From contig NZ_JBLGTV010000002.1 in NCBI RefSeq assembly GCF_047468865.1, positions 186,001 to 250,000 on the forward strand: 64,000 bases of DNA, in the 5' to 3' direction. The DNA is from Castellaniella hirudinis_A. Its GTDB lineage: Bacteria; Pseudomonadota; Gammaproteobacteria; Burkholderiales; Burkholderiaceae_B. Within the stretch, counting starts at the first letter, position 1; each line of letters begins with the position of its first letter. The position numbers and the translations under genes were made by a program. Below are positions 35,182 to 43,534 of this stretch, piece by piece. The notes under the pieces are model-generated. The model had not been told where the DNA came from, ran no database searches, and saw only the letters and a program-made list of their open reading frames with translations.

Positions 35182-36147
35182 ATGACGCCCACCGAATTCG
35201 GTTTCCTGCTGATCCCGCAGTTTTCCATGCTGTCGTTCGCGGGGGTGCTGGAACCCTTGCGCATGGCGAACCGGCTCCGGGAAACCCCCCTGTATCGCTG
35301 GCGGTTTTTCATGCCGGACGACCAGCCGGTGGCCGCCAGCAATGGCCTTGTCTTCCAGCCGACGGGTCGCCTGGGCGACCCGGGACGCCTGGATACCCTG
35401 ATTGTCGTGGCGGGTATCGACGCCGGCGAATACTGCACGCCGGATATCCTGGGGTGGCTGCGCCGGCTGGCAAGCCATGGCGTCAATCTGGGGGCGACCT
35501 CGATCGGGCCGCTGTTCCTGGCCCGGGCCGGGCTGCTGGATGGCCATCGCAGCACCATTCATTGGGAAAACGTCGCGGGCCTGCGGGAGGAGTTCCCCCT
35601 GCTGGACATCACGGACGAACTCTATGAAATCGACGGGCAGCGCCTGACCTGTTCGGGTGGGACTGCGGGGCTGGACATGATGATGCATTTGATCGGCCAG
35701 CGGCACGGGTATCGCCTGGCCGCCGCGGTGGCGGAGCAGTGCATCCACCCGGAGATACGCCGTTCCCGCGCCAGCCAGCGCCTGTCCTTGCGCAGCCGGC
35801 TGGATGTCAGCAATCCCCGCCTGCTGGCGGTCATCGAGTGCATGGCGCTGCACTTGGAGGATACCTTGAGCAGCGCGCAACTGGCGGCTCAGACCGGGCT
35901 TTCGGTGCGGCACATGAACCGCCTGTTCAAGGAATGCCTGGCGGTTTCGCCCGGCGGGTTTTACATGGGGCTGCGTCTGGATCGCGCCCGGGCCTTGCTG
36001 GAGCAGACCGGGCTGCCCGTGCGGGAAATCGGCCTGGCGTGCGGGTTTTCCACGACCTCGCATTTCATCCGGCGGTTTCGAGAACGCTTTGGCCAGACCC
36101 CGGTTGACGCTCGTCGGCGCCAGCGGGCGCGCCAGGGGCAGCCCTGA
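35182..36147 (+). CDS. GlxA-family AraC-type regulator (GbdR/CdhR-like)
   Basis: A 321-residue regulator with an N-terminal DJ-1/PfpI-like domain (FGFLLIPQFSMLSFAGVLEP) and C-terminal double helix-turn-helix (LAAQTGLSVRHMNRLFKECL ... EIGLACGFSTTSHFIRRFRE). Architecture and opening resemble GbdR, CdhR and DhcR, which respond to glycine betaine, carnitine and dehydrocarnitine. The next operon begins with a quaternary-amine ABC transporter, a typical target. Direct repeats with a 31-bp period directly after its stop codon are candidate binding sites. Confidence 0.88.
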   Translation: MTPTEFGFLLIPQFSMLSFAGVLEPLRMANRLRETPLYRWRFFMPDDQPVAASNGLVFQPTGRLGDPGRLDTLIVVAGIDAGEYCTPDILGWLRRLASHGVNLGATSIGPLFLARAGLLDGHRSTIHWENVAGLREEFPLLDITDELYEIDGQRLTCSGGTAGLDMMMHLIGQRHGYRLAAAVAEQCIHPEIRRSRASQRLSLRSRLDVSNPRLLAVIECMALHLEDTLSSAQLAAQTGLSVRHMNRLFKECLAVSPGGFYMGLRLDRARALLEQTGLPVREIGLACGFSTTSHFIRRFRERFGQTPVDARRRQRARQGQP

Positions 36148-36150
36148 ATT

Positions 36151-36196
36151 GCAGCGTGCCGCCGCCGGTAGGGAAATAATCGCAGCGTGCTGCCGC
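36151..36196. promoter_or_regulatory. direct repeats, candidate AraC-family operator
   Basis: GCAGCGTGCCGCCGC (36151-36165) recurs as GCAGCGTGCTGCCGC (36182-36196), period 31 bp, close to three helical turns. A shorter pair (GGAAAAATGTC, GGAAAATGTCC) and the palindrome GGAATATTCC (36251-36260) follow within the 231-bp leader of the transporter operon. Confidence 0.6.
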
Positions 36197-36378
36197 TGAC
36201 AGGAAAAATGTCGGGAAAATGTCCTTTTCAGGATAGATTCCGTCCCTTTTGGAATATTCCCTGACGGGTTTGCGCCCTACCATTGAGAAACATAAGCAGG
36301 AAGTCCGGCCAGATAGATTCCCGTTGACGGGGCGGCGGCGATGGACATTCCAGGGCCTCGTCCGAGGAGACACATGTC

Positions 36379-37032
36379 GTGGATATTCTGATCTACATGG
36401 CTGGCCATGCCGACCTGATCCTTTCCCGCACCATCGAGCACATTTCCCTGGTTGGCGTAGCGATCGGGCTGGCCATCCTGACGGGGGTGCCGATCGGGAT
36501 CGCCATCACGCAAAACGAGCGAGCCGCCAGCCTGGTGCTTTACATCGCCGCCATCATCATGACGGTTCCTTCGATTGCGCTGTTCGGCATCATGATTCCC
36601 GTCCTGTCCCTTTTCGGCCACGGGATCGGCTATGTGCCGGCGGTGATCGCCGTACTGCTGTATTCGCAACTGCCCATCATCCGCAATACCTATACCGCGA
36701 TCAACAATGTGGATCCCGCCTTGCGCGAGGCCGCGCGCGGGATGGGCATGACCCCGCTGCAGCGCCTGGGCCAGGTGGAGATCCCGCTGGCGATCCCGGT
36801 CATCATGGCCGGGGTGCGCAGCGCCGTGGTTCTGTCCATCGGCATCATGGCCATTGCGGCCTATATCGGCGCGGGCGGTCTGGGCGTGTTCATCAGCCGG
36901 GGCATTTCGCAGACGGATCCCCGGCAGTTGGTGACCGGCGCCGTGGCGGTCAGCGCGCTGGCCATCGTGGCGGATTTTTTCCTGCTGTGGCTGCAGGGCC
37001 GCCTGACCCCGGTCGGCGTGAAACCCACCTGA
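36379..37032 (+). CDS. osmoprotectant/quaternary amine ABC transporter permease
   Basis: A 217-residue inner-membrane permease of the BPD-transport type (OpuCB/YehY-like), about five membrane segments. The EAA loop is REAARGMGMTPLQRLGQVEI, contacting the ATPase. GTG at 36379 is the start, with GAGGAG upstream. It opens an operon of permease, ATPase, permease and binding protein, the standard yehYXWZ/opuC layout for betaines, choline or carnitine. Confidence 0.9.
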   Translation: MDILIYMAGHADLILSRTIEHISLVGVAIGLAILTGVPIGIAITQNERAASLVLYIAAIIMTVPSIALFGIMIPVLSLFGHGIGYVPAVIAVLLYSQLPIIRNTYTAINNVDPALREAARGMGMTPLQRLGQVEIPLAIPVIMAGVRSAVVLSIGIMAIAAYIGAGGLGVFISRGISQTDPRQLVTGAVAVSALAIVADFFLLWLQGRLTPVGVKPT

Positions 37033-37059
37033 CCCCCAGAGAAAAGGAGGCCCGGCATC

Positions 37060-38064
37060 ATGATCCGGCTGGATAACCTGACCAAGCGCTTTACCACCAG
37101 GGAAGGCACGGCGACGGCGGCCGACCACATCAATATGGAAGTGGCCGCCGGGGAAATCTGTATTCTTCTGGGCCCGTCCGGGTGCGGCAAGACGACGACG
37201 CTGAAGATGGTGAACCGCATCATCCCGCCCAGCAGCGGCCGGGTGTTTCTGGATGGCAAGGACACGACGGACTACGACACGATCGCCCTGCGCCGGCAGA
37301 TCGGCTATGTGATCCAGCAGATCGGCCTGTTTCCCAACATGACGGTGGGCGAAAATATCGGCGTGGTGCCCAGGCTGCTGGGCTGGGATCGGCAGCGCAT
37401 CCGGCGGCGGACGGCGTCCTTGCTGGAGATGGTCGCGCTGGATCCGGCCATTTTCCTGGATCGCTATCCGAAAGAATTGTCCGGGGGCCAGCAGCAGCGC
37501 ATCGGGGTGGCCCGCGCGTTGGCGGCCGATCCGCCGGTGCTGCTGATGGACGAGCCTTTCGGCGCCATCGACCCCATCAACCGCCAGGTGATCCAGGATG
37601 AATTCCTGAAAATGCAGGAAAAACTGGGCAAGACCATTTTGTTCGTCAGCCACGACATCGACGAGGCGGTGAAGATGGGGGACAAGATCGCTATTTTCCG
37701 CGAGGGCCGGCTGCAGCAGTTCGATACGCCCAACCAGGTTCTGGCGCATCCAGCCAATGATTTCGTGGCCGACTTCGTGGGGGGCGACCGCACGCTCAAG
37801 CGTTTGCGCCTGATAACCGTGCGGCAGGCCATGCGGCCGGCGGATCGCGCGCTACTGTCCGCACGGGAAATGAACCGGCCCGGGGTTTCGATCGGCGCGG
37901 ACGACGATCTGCGCCTGGCGGTTTCGCGCATGCTGACGCACGGATTGGACGCCCTGGCGGTGGTGGTGGACGACGGCGCATGCTGCGGGATCATTACCCA
38001 TCAGGCCATCCGCGAGGCGCTCCGCACGGATGACGGCCCGGCGGCCCGGGAGGCCCGGCCATGA
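37060..38064 (+). CDS. osmoprotectant/quaternary amine ABC transporter ATP-binding protein
   Basis: A 334-residue ATPase with Walker A GPSGCGKTTT, Q-loop QQIGLFPNMTV, signature LSGGQQQRIG, Walker B VLLMDEPFGA and the switch H in VSHDIDEA. A C-terminal CBS-like part (VSIGADDDLRLAVSRMLTHG ... CCGIITHQAI) is typical of OpuA/OpuC-type subunits and may sense ionic strength or nucleotides. AAAGGAGG precedes the ATG. Its final ATGA overlaps the next permease. Confidence 0.93.
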   Translation: MIRLDNLTKRFTTREGTATAADHINMEVAAGEICILLGPSGCGKTTTLKMVNRIIPPSSGRVFLDGKDTTDYDTIALRRQIGYVIQQIGLFPNMTVGENIGVVPRLLGWDRQRIRRRTASLLEMVALDPAIFLDRYPKELSGGQQQRIGVARALAADPPVLLMDEPFGAIDPINRQVIQDEFLKMQEKLGKTILFVSHDIDEAVKMGDKIAIFREGRLQQFDTPNQVLAHPANDFVADFVGGDRTLKRLRLITVRQAMRPADRALLSAREMNRPGVSIGADDDLRLAVSRMLTHGLDALAVVVDDGACCGIITHQAIREALRTDDGPAAREARP

Positions 38065-38804
38065 ACGGGCCGCTTTCTTCGCGCCATGCCGGCCGCTGGG
38101 GCGAGCGCCTGCTGATCCTGTTGGCGCTGGCCTTGTTGCTTGAGTGGATGCGGCGCAATGGTTTGGCGGAGGACATTCTGGATCATTGGGCCGACATGGT
38201 TTACCTGACCCGGGAACACATCGGGCTGACGTTGGTATCCGGGGGGCTGGCCATGGCCACCGGCCTGCCGCTGGGGGTCGTGCTCAGTCGCCGCTTCATG
38301 CGCCGCTGGGCCGAAGGGGCCATGCAGTTGTTGAACATCGGCACCACGATTCCCACCCTGGCGGTGCTGGCCCTGTCCATGACCTTGCTGGGGATCGGGG
38401 CCGCGCCGGCCATCTTCGCGCTGTGGCTGGCCTCGCTGCTGTATATCGTGCGCAATACGTATTCCGGCCTGATCGCCGTGCCGCAGTATTTGCTGGAGGC
38501 CGCCTACGGCGTGGGCATGGATTCCTGGCAGGTGCTGTGGCGCGTGGAAATACCCAATGCGCTGTATGTCGTCTTTGCCGGCATCCGCACGGCGCTGGCG
38601 ATCAATGTGGGCACGGTGCCCCTGGCTTTCCTGGTGGGCGGCGGGGGCTTGGGCGAACTCATTTTCACCGGGATCGACCTCAACGATACCGGCACCATGC
38701 TGGCAGGCGCGATCCCGACCGCGCTGCTGGCCATTCTTGTCGATGCCCTGATGGGCATGGCGACCTATGCCCTGATTCCCCGGGGCGTGAATCCGCTGCG
38801 ATAG
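38061..38804 (+). CDS. osmoprotectant/quaternary amine ABC transporter permease
   Basis: A 247-residue second permease with the EAA loop LEAAYGVGMDSWQVLWRVEI and NTYSGLIAVP, plus VPLAFLVGGGGLGELIF in the last third. It starts within the ATPase stop codon (ATGA), so expression is coupled. Pairing two different permeases with one ATPase is usual for YehW/YehY-type importers. Confidence 0.92.
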   Translation: MNGPLSSRHAGRWGERLLILLALALLLEWMRRNGLAEDILDHWADMVYLTREHIGLTLVSGGLAMATGLPLGVVLSRRFMRRWAEGAMQLLNIGTTIPTLAVLALSMTLLGIGAAPAIFALWLASLLYIVRNTYSGLIAVPQYLLEAAYGVGMDSWQVLWRVEIPNALYVVFAGIRTALAINVGTVPLAFLVGGGGLGELIFTGIDLNDTGTMLAGAIPTALLAILVDALMGMATYALIPRGVNPLR

Positions 38805-38848
38805 GGCAGACCTCTTTGCACGGGTATCCATACCAAAGGAGCAGACAA

Positions 38849-39739
38849 ATGAAATTCCTCAAATTCGCTCAAGTGTGCGCCGCAACGGCCGTCCTGGCCT
38901 TTTCCGGCCAAGCGGCGGCGGCCGATGCCATCGTGGTGGGGGGCAAGAATTTCACCGAGCAGCAGATCATGGCGGAGATGACCAGCCAGCTTCTGCGGGC
39001 CAAGGGTTATTCGGTCGACACCCGGGCCGGCATGGGCAGCGCGGTGCTGCGCAAGGCTCAGGAAAGCGGCCTGGTGGATGTCTACTGGGAATACACGGGC
39101 ACCTCGCTGATCGTCTACAACAAAGTGACCGAGCCGTTGTCGGCCCAGGCCGTGTACGACCGGGTCAAGCAATTGGACGCGGCCAAGGGCCTGGTCTGGC
39201 TGGATCCTTCCAAGGCCAATAATACCTATGCCCTGGCCATGCGCAAGCAAGCGGCCGACGACCTGGGGTTGGCGACGATCAGCGACCTGGCCGGCGCCGT
39301 CAACCAGGGGAAAAACCTGTCGTTTGCCGTGAATGCCGAGTTCTACGCGCGCGCCGATGGCCTGAAGCCCCTGCAGGAAACCTATGGCTTCGAGTTCAAG
39401 CGGGCCGACATCAAGCGGATGGATACGGGCCTGACCTATCAGGCCCTGCGCGACAAGCAAGTGGACGTGGCCCTGGTGTTCGCCACGGATGGGCGCATAC
39501 CCGCGTTTGATTTTGTCGTCTTGCAGGATGACAAGGGCTTCTTTCCCTCCTATGCCTTGACGCCGGTCGTGCGCCAGGCCGTGCTGGACAAACAGCCCAC
39601 GCTGGCGGATGACCTGAATCGCTTGTCCGCCGTCCTGGATGACCAGACGATGGCCAGCCTGAACGCCCGGGTCGATGTCGATCACCAGTCGATCGACGCG
39701 GTATGCCAGGCGTTTCTGAAGGAAAAGGGATTGATCTGA
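38849..39739 (+). CDS. periplasmic substrate-binding protein of quaternary amine transporter
   Basis: A 296-residue OpuAC/YehZ-type binding protein. A Sec signal peptide (MKFLKFAQVCAATAVLAFSG) ends at AAA-DAI. The mature start, IVVGGKNFTEQQIMAEMTSQ, is diagnostic of the family, as are YWEYTGTSLI and TYQALRDKQVDVALVF, which line the ligand site. There is no lipobox, so a free periplasmic protein is expected. AAAGGAG lies upstream. Confidence 0.93.
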   Translation: MKFLKFAQVCAATAVLAFSGQAAAADAIVVGGKNFTEQQIMAEMTSQLLRAKGYSVDTRAGMGSAVLRKAQESGLVDVYWEYTGTSLIVYNKVTEPLSAQAVYDRVKQLDAAKGLVWLDPSKANNTYALAMRKQAADDLGLATISDLAGAVNQGKNLSFAVNAEFYARADGLKPLQETYGFEFKRADIKRMDTGLTYQALRDKQVDVALVFATDGRIPAFDFVVLQDDKGFFPSYALTPVVRQAVLDKQPTLADDLNRLSAVLDDQTMASLNARVDVDHQSIDAVCQAFLKEKGLI

Positions 39740-39749
39740 ACGGGGCGGA

Positions 39750-40670
39750 ATGATGAGCCGTGACATGAACGCGCTGCGCATCGGCGTGGCCCAGACCCAG
39801 GGCCGCCTGGGTGATCCGGCCCATAACCTGGATCAGCACCTGGCCCTGGTCGGGACGGCGCGGGCGCAGCGGATTCAGCTGCTGCTGTTCCCGGAGCTTT
39901 CCCTGACCGGGTACGACTTGGGCGAAACGGTGCCGGCGCTGGCGCGGCGCCGGGACGACGCGCTGGTCCGCCGGATCGCCGAGGCCGCCCGGGGGATCGA
40001 TGTCGTGTTCGGCATGGTCGAGGAGGCGAGGGCGGCCCGCTTCTACAACAGCATGCTGTGGGTGCGCGACGGCGTCGTGCGGTTTGTCCATCGCAAGATC
40101 AACCTGCCCACGTATGGCCAGCTGGAGGAGGGCAAGCGGTATACGGCGGGCCGGCGGGTGGATATTTGTCCCGTCCGGGGGCCGTGGGACGCGGGCCTGT
40201 TGATTTGCGCGGATCTGTGGAATCCGGCGCTGGTTCACTTGGCCATGCTGCAGGGGGCGACGGTGCTGTTGGCCCCCATCAGCTCGGCGCTGGGGGTGGT
40301 CGGCGGCGGGTTTTCCAACCCCCAGGGCTGGGATCTGGCCCTGCGCTTCTACGCCATGATGTACGGCACGCCCATCGTGATGGCCAATCGGACGGGCGGG
40401 GAGGGGCGGCGCGAGTTCTGGGGCGGATCCAGGATACTGGACCCCCTGGGCCAGGTCGTGGCCCAGGTTCCCGAAGGGGAAAGCGGCCTGGCCTGGGCTG
40501 CGCTGGATTACGAAGCCGTGCGTCAGGCCCGTTTCAACCTGCCCACGGTGCGCGACAGCGATCCCGTGGGCAACCTGAGAGAACTGCGGCGCATTCTCGA
40601 TCTGCCCGACGACCGGCCTGGTCTGGGCGGCGCTGCGCGCGGGAACCGGATAGCCAATAAGGAGCGGTGA
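39750..40670 (+). CDS. carbon-nitrogen hydrolase (nitrilase superfamily)
   Basis: A 306-residue nitrilase-fold amidohydrolase with the complete Glu-Lys-Cys triad: E49 in LLFPELSLTGYD, K116 in VHRKINLPTYG and C153 in LLICADLWNP. Members cleave amides, nitriles or carbamoyl groups, or act as glutaminase domains of NAD synthetase. It follows the transporter gene by 10 bp and overlaps the dehydrogenase gene by 1 bp, so it belongs to the operon. An amide bond in the imported compound is a reasonable guess, unproven. Confidence 0.85.
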   Translation: MMSRDMNALRIGVAQTQGRLGDPAHNLDQHLALVGTARAQRIQLLLFPELSLTGYDLGETVPALARRRDDALVRRIAEAARGIDVVFGMVEEARAARFYNSMLWVRDGVVRFVHRKINLPTYGQLEEGKRYTAGRRVDICPVRGPWDAGLLICADLWNPALVHLAMLQGATVLLAPISSALGVVGGGFSNPQGWDLALRFYAMMYGTPIVMANRTGGEGRREFWGGSRILDPLGQVVAQVPEGESGLAWAALDYEAVRQARFNLPTVRDSDPVGNLRELRRILDLPDDRPGLGGAARGNRIANKER

Positions 40671-41863
40671 TGGAGGACTATCTTCTGGATGATGAGGCGC
40701 GCCGGTTTCGTGCCGATGTGCGGGATTTCTTGCAAAGGGAACTCGTTCCCCGGGCCGAAGCCATCGAAGACCGGCAGGATTGGGCGGCTGTGCAGGCGGT
40801 AGTCCGCGCACTGGGCCAGGCGCACTACCTGACTCTGATGTTCCCGGATTTGTACGCGGGGGCCTTGTCGGCGCCCGGCCTGGTGCATGCGACGATCCTG
40901 TCCGAGGAAGCGGCGGCGGTGAATTATGCGTTTGAAACGACCATCGCCACGGCGACGTCTTGCGCCTACCCCTTGCATCGCTATGCCCAGCCGGCGGTGC
41001 GGGCGCGCTATCTGGACGGCATCGTCGGTGGCCGGGAGGTCGGGGCCATCTGTGTGACCGAGCCCGAGGTCGGATCCGACAGTGCCGGGATGGCCACCCG
41101 GATCGAGTTCGATGCGCACCGCAACGAATGGGTGATCAACGGCTTCAAGCGCTACATTTCAAATGCTTCCGTCGCGGATACCTATATCGTCTATGGCATC
41201 AGCAACCCGGCGGTGCCGTCCCGGAAAGGCATGAGCGCCGTCGTCGTGCCCAAGGAAACGCCGGGTATTCATTTCCCTCGTTGCTACACCTTCATGGGGC
41301 GGCGCGGCTGCGTCGTCGGCGAAGTGGTGTTCGAGGATTGCCGGGTGCCGGCGGATCATTTGCTGGGCCAGCGCGACGAGGGATTCCGCATCATGCTGGC
41401 CATGTTCAATTTCGAGCGGATCATCCTCGGTGGCTCGGGCCTGGGGCAGGCGCGGGCGGCATTCAGGATTGCGGCGGATCACGCGCAGCGGCGCGAGAGC
41501 TTTGGCCAAAAGCTGGGCTGCAAGCAGCTGATCTGGGATCGGATCGCCGAAATGAGCTGGCGCATCGACGCTGCCGAGCTGCTGACCTACCGGGCGGCGC
41601 GGCTGTATGACGCGGGCCGGTTGAGTCCCAAGGCGCTGATGAAGCCCGCGTCGATGGCGAAGCTGGTATCGACCGAGACAGCGATTTTCTGCGCCGACGC
41701 GGCGGTGCAGATCCTGGGGGGCGATGGCCTGACCAAGGAATACGGCCGCGCCGAACAACTCTATCGGGATGCCCGGGCATTGACCATCGTCGGAGGGACT
41801 TCGGAAATGGTGAAGTACCTGATCGCCTGCAGCGACCTGCCTTCCCTCAAACCCAATCTTTGA
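40670..41863 (+). CDS. acyl-CoA dehydrogenase
   Basis: A 397-residue flavoenzyme of the acyl-CoA dehydrogenase family: DDEARRFRADVRDFLQREL, AICVTEPEVGSDSAGM (FAD/acyl binding), MGRRGCVVGEVVFEDCRVPA, FGQKLGCKQLIWDRIAEM and GGDGLTKEYGRAEQLYRDAR. The position of the usual catalytic glutamate is not certain by eye. Close context with an acyl-CoA ligase suggests alpha,beta-oxidation of a CoA ester, perhaps CaiA-like. ATG at 40670 with AAGGAG upstream; it overlaps the previous stop. Confidence 0.92.
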   Translation: MEDYLLDDEARRFRADVRDFLQRELVPRAEAIEDRQDWAAVQAVVRALGQAHYLTLMFPDLYAGALSAPGLVHATILSEEAAAVNYAFETTIATATSCAYPLHRYAQPAVRARYLDGIVGGREVGAICVTEPEVGSDSAGMATRIEFDAHRNEWVINGFKRYISNASVADTYIVYGISNPAVPSRKGMSAVVVPKETPGIHFPRCYTFMGRRGCVVGEVVFEDCRVPADHLLGQRDEGFRIMLAMFNFERIILGGSGLGQARAAFRIAADHAQRRESFGQKLGCKQLIWDRIAEMSWRIDAAELLTYRAARLYDAGRLSPKALMKPASMAKLVSTETAIFCADAAVQILGGDGLTKEYGRAEQLYRDARALTIVGGTSEMVKYLIACSDLPSLKPNL

Positions 41864-41873
41864 CGGCCATCGC

Positions 41874-43481
41874 ATGAATGTTTCCTCGATTCTTGCCCGC
41901 ACGGTGGATCGCTATCCGGCCAAAGAAGCGCTGGTGTTCGGCGAACGGCGCTGGACCTATGCCGCCTGGGATGCCCGGATCAACCGGGTGGCGCATGCCT
42001 TGGCCGCTCTGGGTGTGCGCCCGCTGGATCGCGTGGCGCTGTATCTGCACACGGATGAAGCCTCGGCGACGATTTATTTCGCCTGCCAGAAAATCGGCGC
42101 GGTGGCCGTGCCGATGAATTTTCGCCTGGCGGCGGCCGAGGTCGCCCACATCCTGCGGGATTCCGGGGCGCGCGTGCTGGCCTACAGCCAGGCCCTGGCG
42201 TCCACGGTCGATGCGGCGGCGCGGGACGTGCGCGGCCTCCACGATTTCATCGCCGTGGCCCCCGGCGGGGCGACGATCCCGGCCGGGCATCATGATTACG
42301 AAACCCTGGCCGGCCAGGGCTGCGCGGACGCGCCGGATTACGCGCCCGCATCCGGCCAGTTGTCCGCGCTGGTGTATACCTCCGGCACGACGGGCCGCGC
42401 CAAGGGGGTCATGCACACGCACGCCAATGACGTCGCCATCGCCATGAATTGCACCATGGAATACAGCTTGGTCATGGCGGATCGGGCGCTGCATATTGCG
42501 CCGCTTTACCACGTGGGCGGCATGCAGGCGTATTTTTTGCCCCATGTGCTGGTGGGGGGCGCCAATGTCATCATGGGCCGCTATGAAGCCGGCGATACGC
42601 TGCGGATGATCGAGGGCGAACGGATCACGACACTGTTTGCCGTGCCCACCCAGATCCAGCAAATGCTGTTTCACCCGCGTTTCAAGGACTTTGACGTGTC
42701 GTCCCTGCGGATGATCACCACCGGCGGGGCCGCTATCGCCGCCGCGACCATGGCGCGCGTGCTGCGCGAGTTCTGCGGCGGCCTGTTCAACGGTTATGGC
42801 ATGACGGAAGCCAGCCTGACCCTGCTGCTGCATCCCGAAGACGCCTTGACGCGCCTGGGGTCGTGCGGCAAGCCCACATTGGTGTCGCAGGCGCGGGTCA
42901 TCCGCCACGACCCGCAGCGGGAGGTCGGGCCGGACGAAGTCGTTTCCCCCGGCACAGTGGGCCAGTTGATCGTGCAAGGGCCGCAGATGATGGCCGGCTA
43001 TTGGAACAACCCCGCGGAGTCGGCGCGCCGGCTGAAACAGGGTTGGCTGTACACCGGGGATCTGTTCAGCCAGGATGAGGCGGGCTACTACACCTTCCAG
43101 GGGCGGACCGACGACATGATTGTCTCGGGGGGCGAGAACATCTATCCCCGGGAAGTCGAGGAGGCGCTTTACCATTGCCCGGGCGTGCGCGAGGCCGCCG
43201 TCATCGGCCTGCCGGATCCCCGTTGGGGGCAGGTGGTCGCGGCGGTCATCGTTCGCGCCGATCCGGGTCTGCGGGCGGTGGATGTGGATGCTTTCTGCCG
43301 GGGCAGCGGCCTGCTGGCGGCGTTCAAGCGCCCGCGCCAGGTGTTCTTCACGGATCGGTTGCCGCTGAACCCCAGCGGCAAGGTGGTCAAGCACGAATTG
43401 CTCAGGCAGTATGCGCCGCCGCCATCGCCGCCATCGCCATCGCCGCCGTTGTCGTCATCGTCACCATCATCGTCGGCATGA
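41874..43481 (+). CDS. AMP-forming acyl-CoA ligase with low-complexity tail
   Basis: A 535-residue ANL-superfamily enzyme that activates a carboxylate with ATP and CoA. Motifs: LVYTSGTTGRAKGVMHTHAN (P-loop), FNGYGMTEAS, GWLYTGDLFSQDEAGYY, GRTDDMIVSGGENIYPREVE and the catalytic lysine in LPLNPSGKVVKHELL. The last 21 residues are almost only Pro and Ser, encoded by an imperfect GCC/ATC/GTC microsatellite (43415-43478), not part of the family. The substrate is presumably the acid handled by the operon. Confidence 0.92.
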   Translation: MNVSSILARTVDRYPAKEALVFGERRWTYAAWDARINRVAHALAALGVRPLDRVALYLHTDEASATIYFACQKIGAVAVPMNFRLAAAEVAHILRDSGARVLAYSQALASTVDAAARDVRGLHDFIAVAPGGATIPAGHHDYETLAGQGCADAPDYAPASGQLSALVYTSGTTGRAKGVMHTHANDVAIAMNCTMEYSLVMADRALHIAPLYHVGGMQAYFLPHVLVGGANVIMGRYEAGDTLRMIEGERITTLFAVPTQIQQMLFHPRFKDFDVSSLRMITTGGAAIAAATMARVLREFCGGLFNGYGMTEASLTLLLHPEDALTRLGSCGKPTLVSQARVIRHDPQREVGPDEVVSPGTVGQLIVQGPQMMAGYWNNPAESARRLKQGWLYTGDLFSQDEAGYYTFQGRTDDMIVSGGENIYPREVEEALYHCPGVREAAVIGLPDPRWGQVVAAVIVRADPGLRAVDVDAFCRGSGLLAAFKRPRQVFFTDRLPLNPSGKVVKHELLRQYAPPPSPPSPSPPLSSSSPSSSA

Positions 43482-43534
43482 GGCCGCCGCCCGCCGCGCA
43501 GGGGGGCTGCGCCGGAAAAATCAGGAGCCCGACC

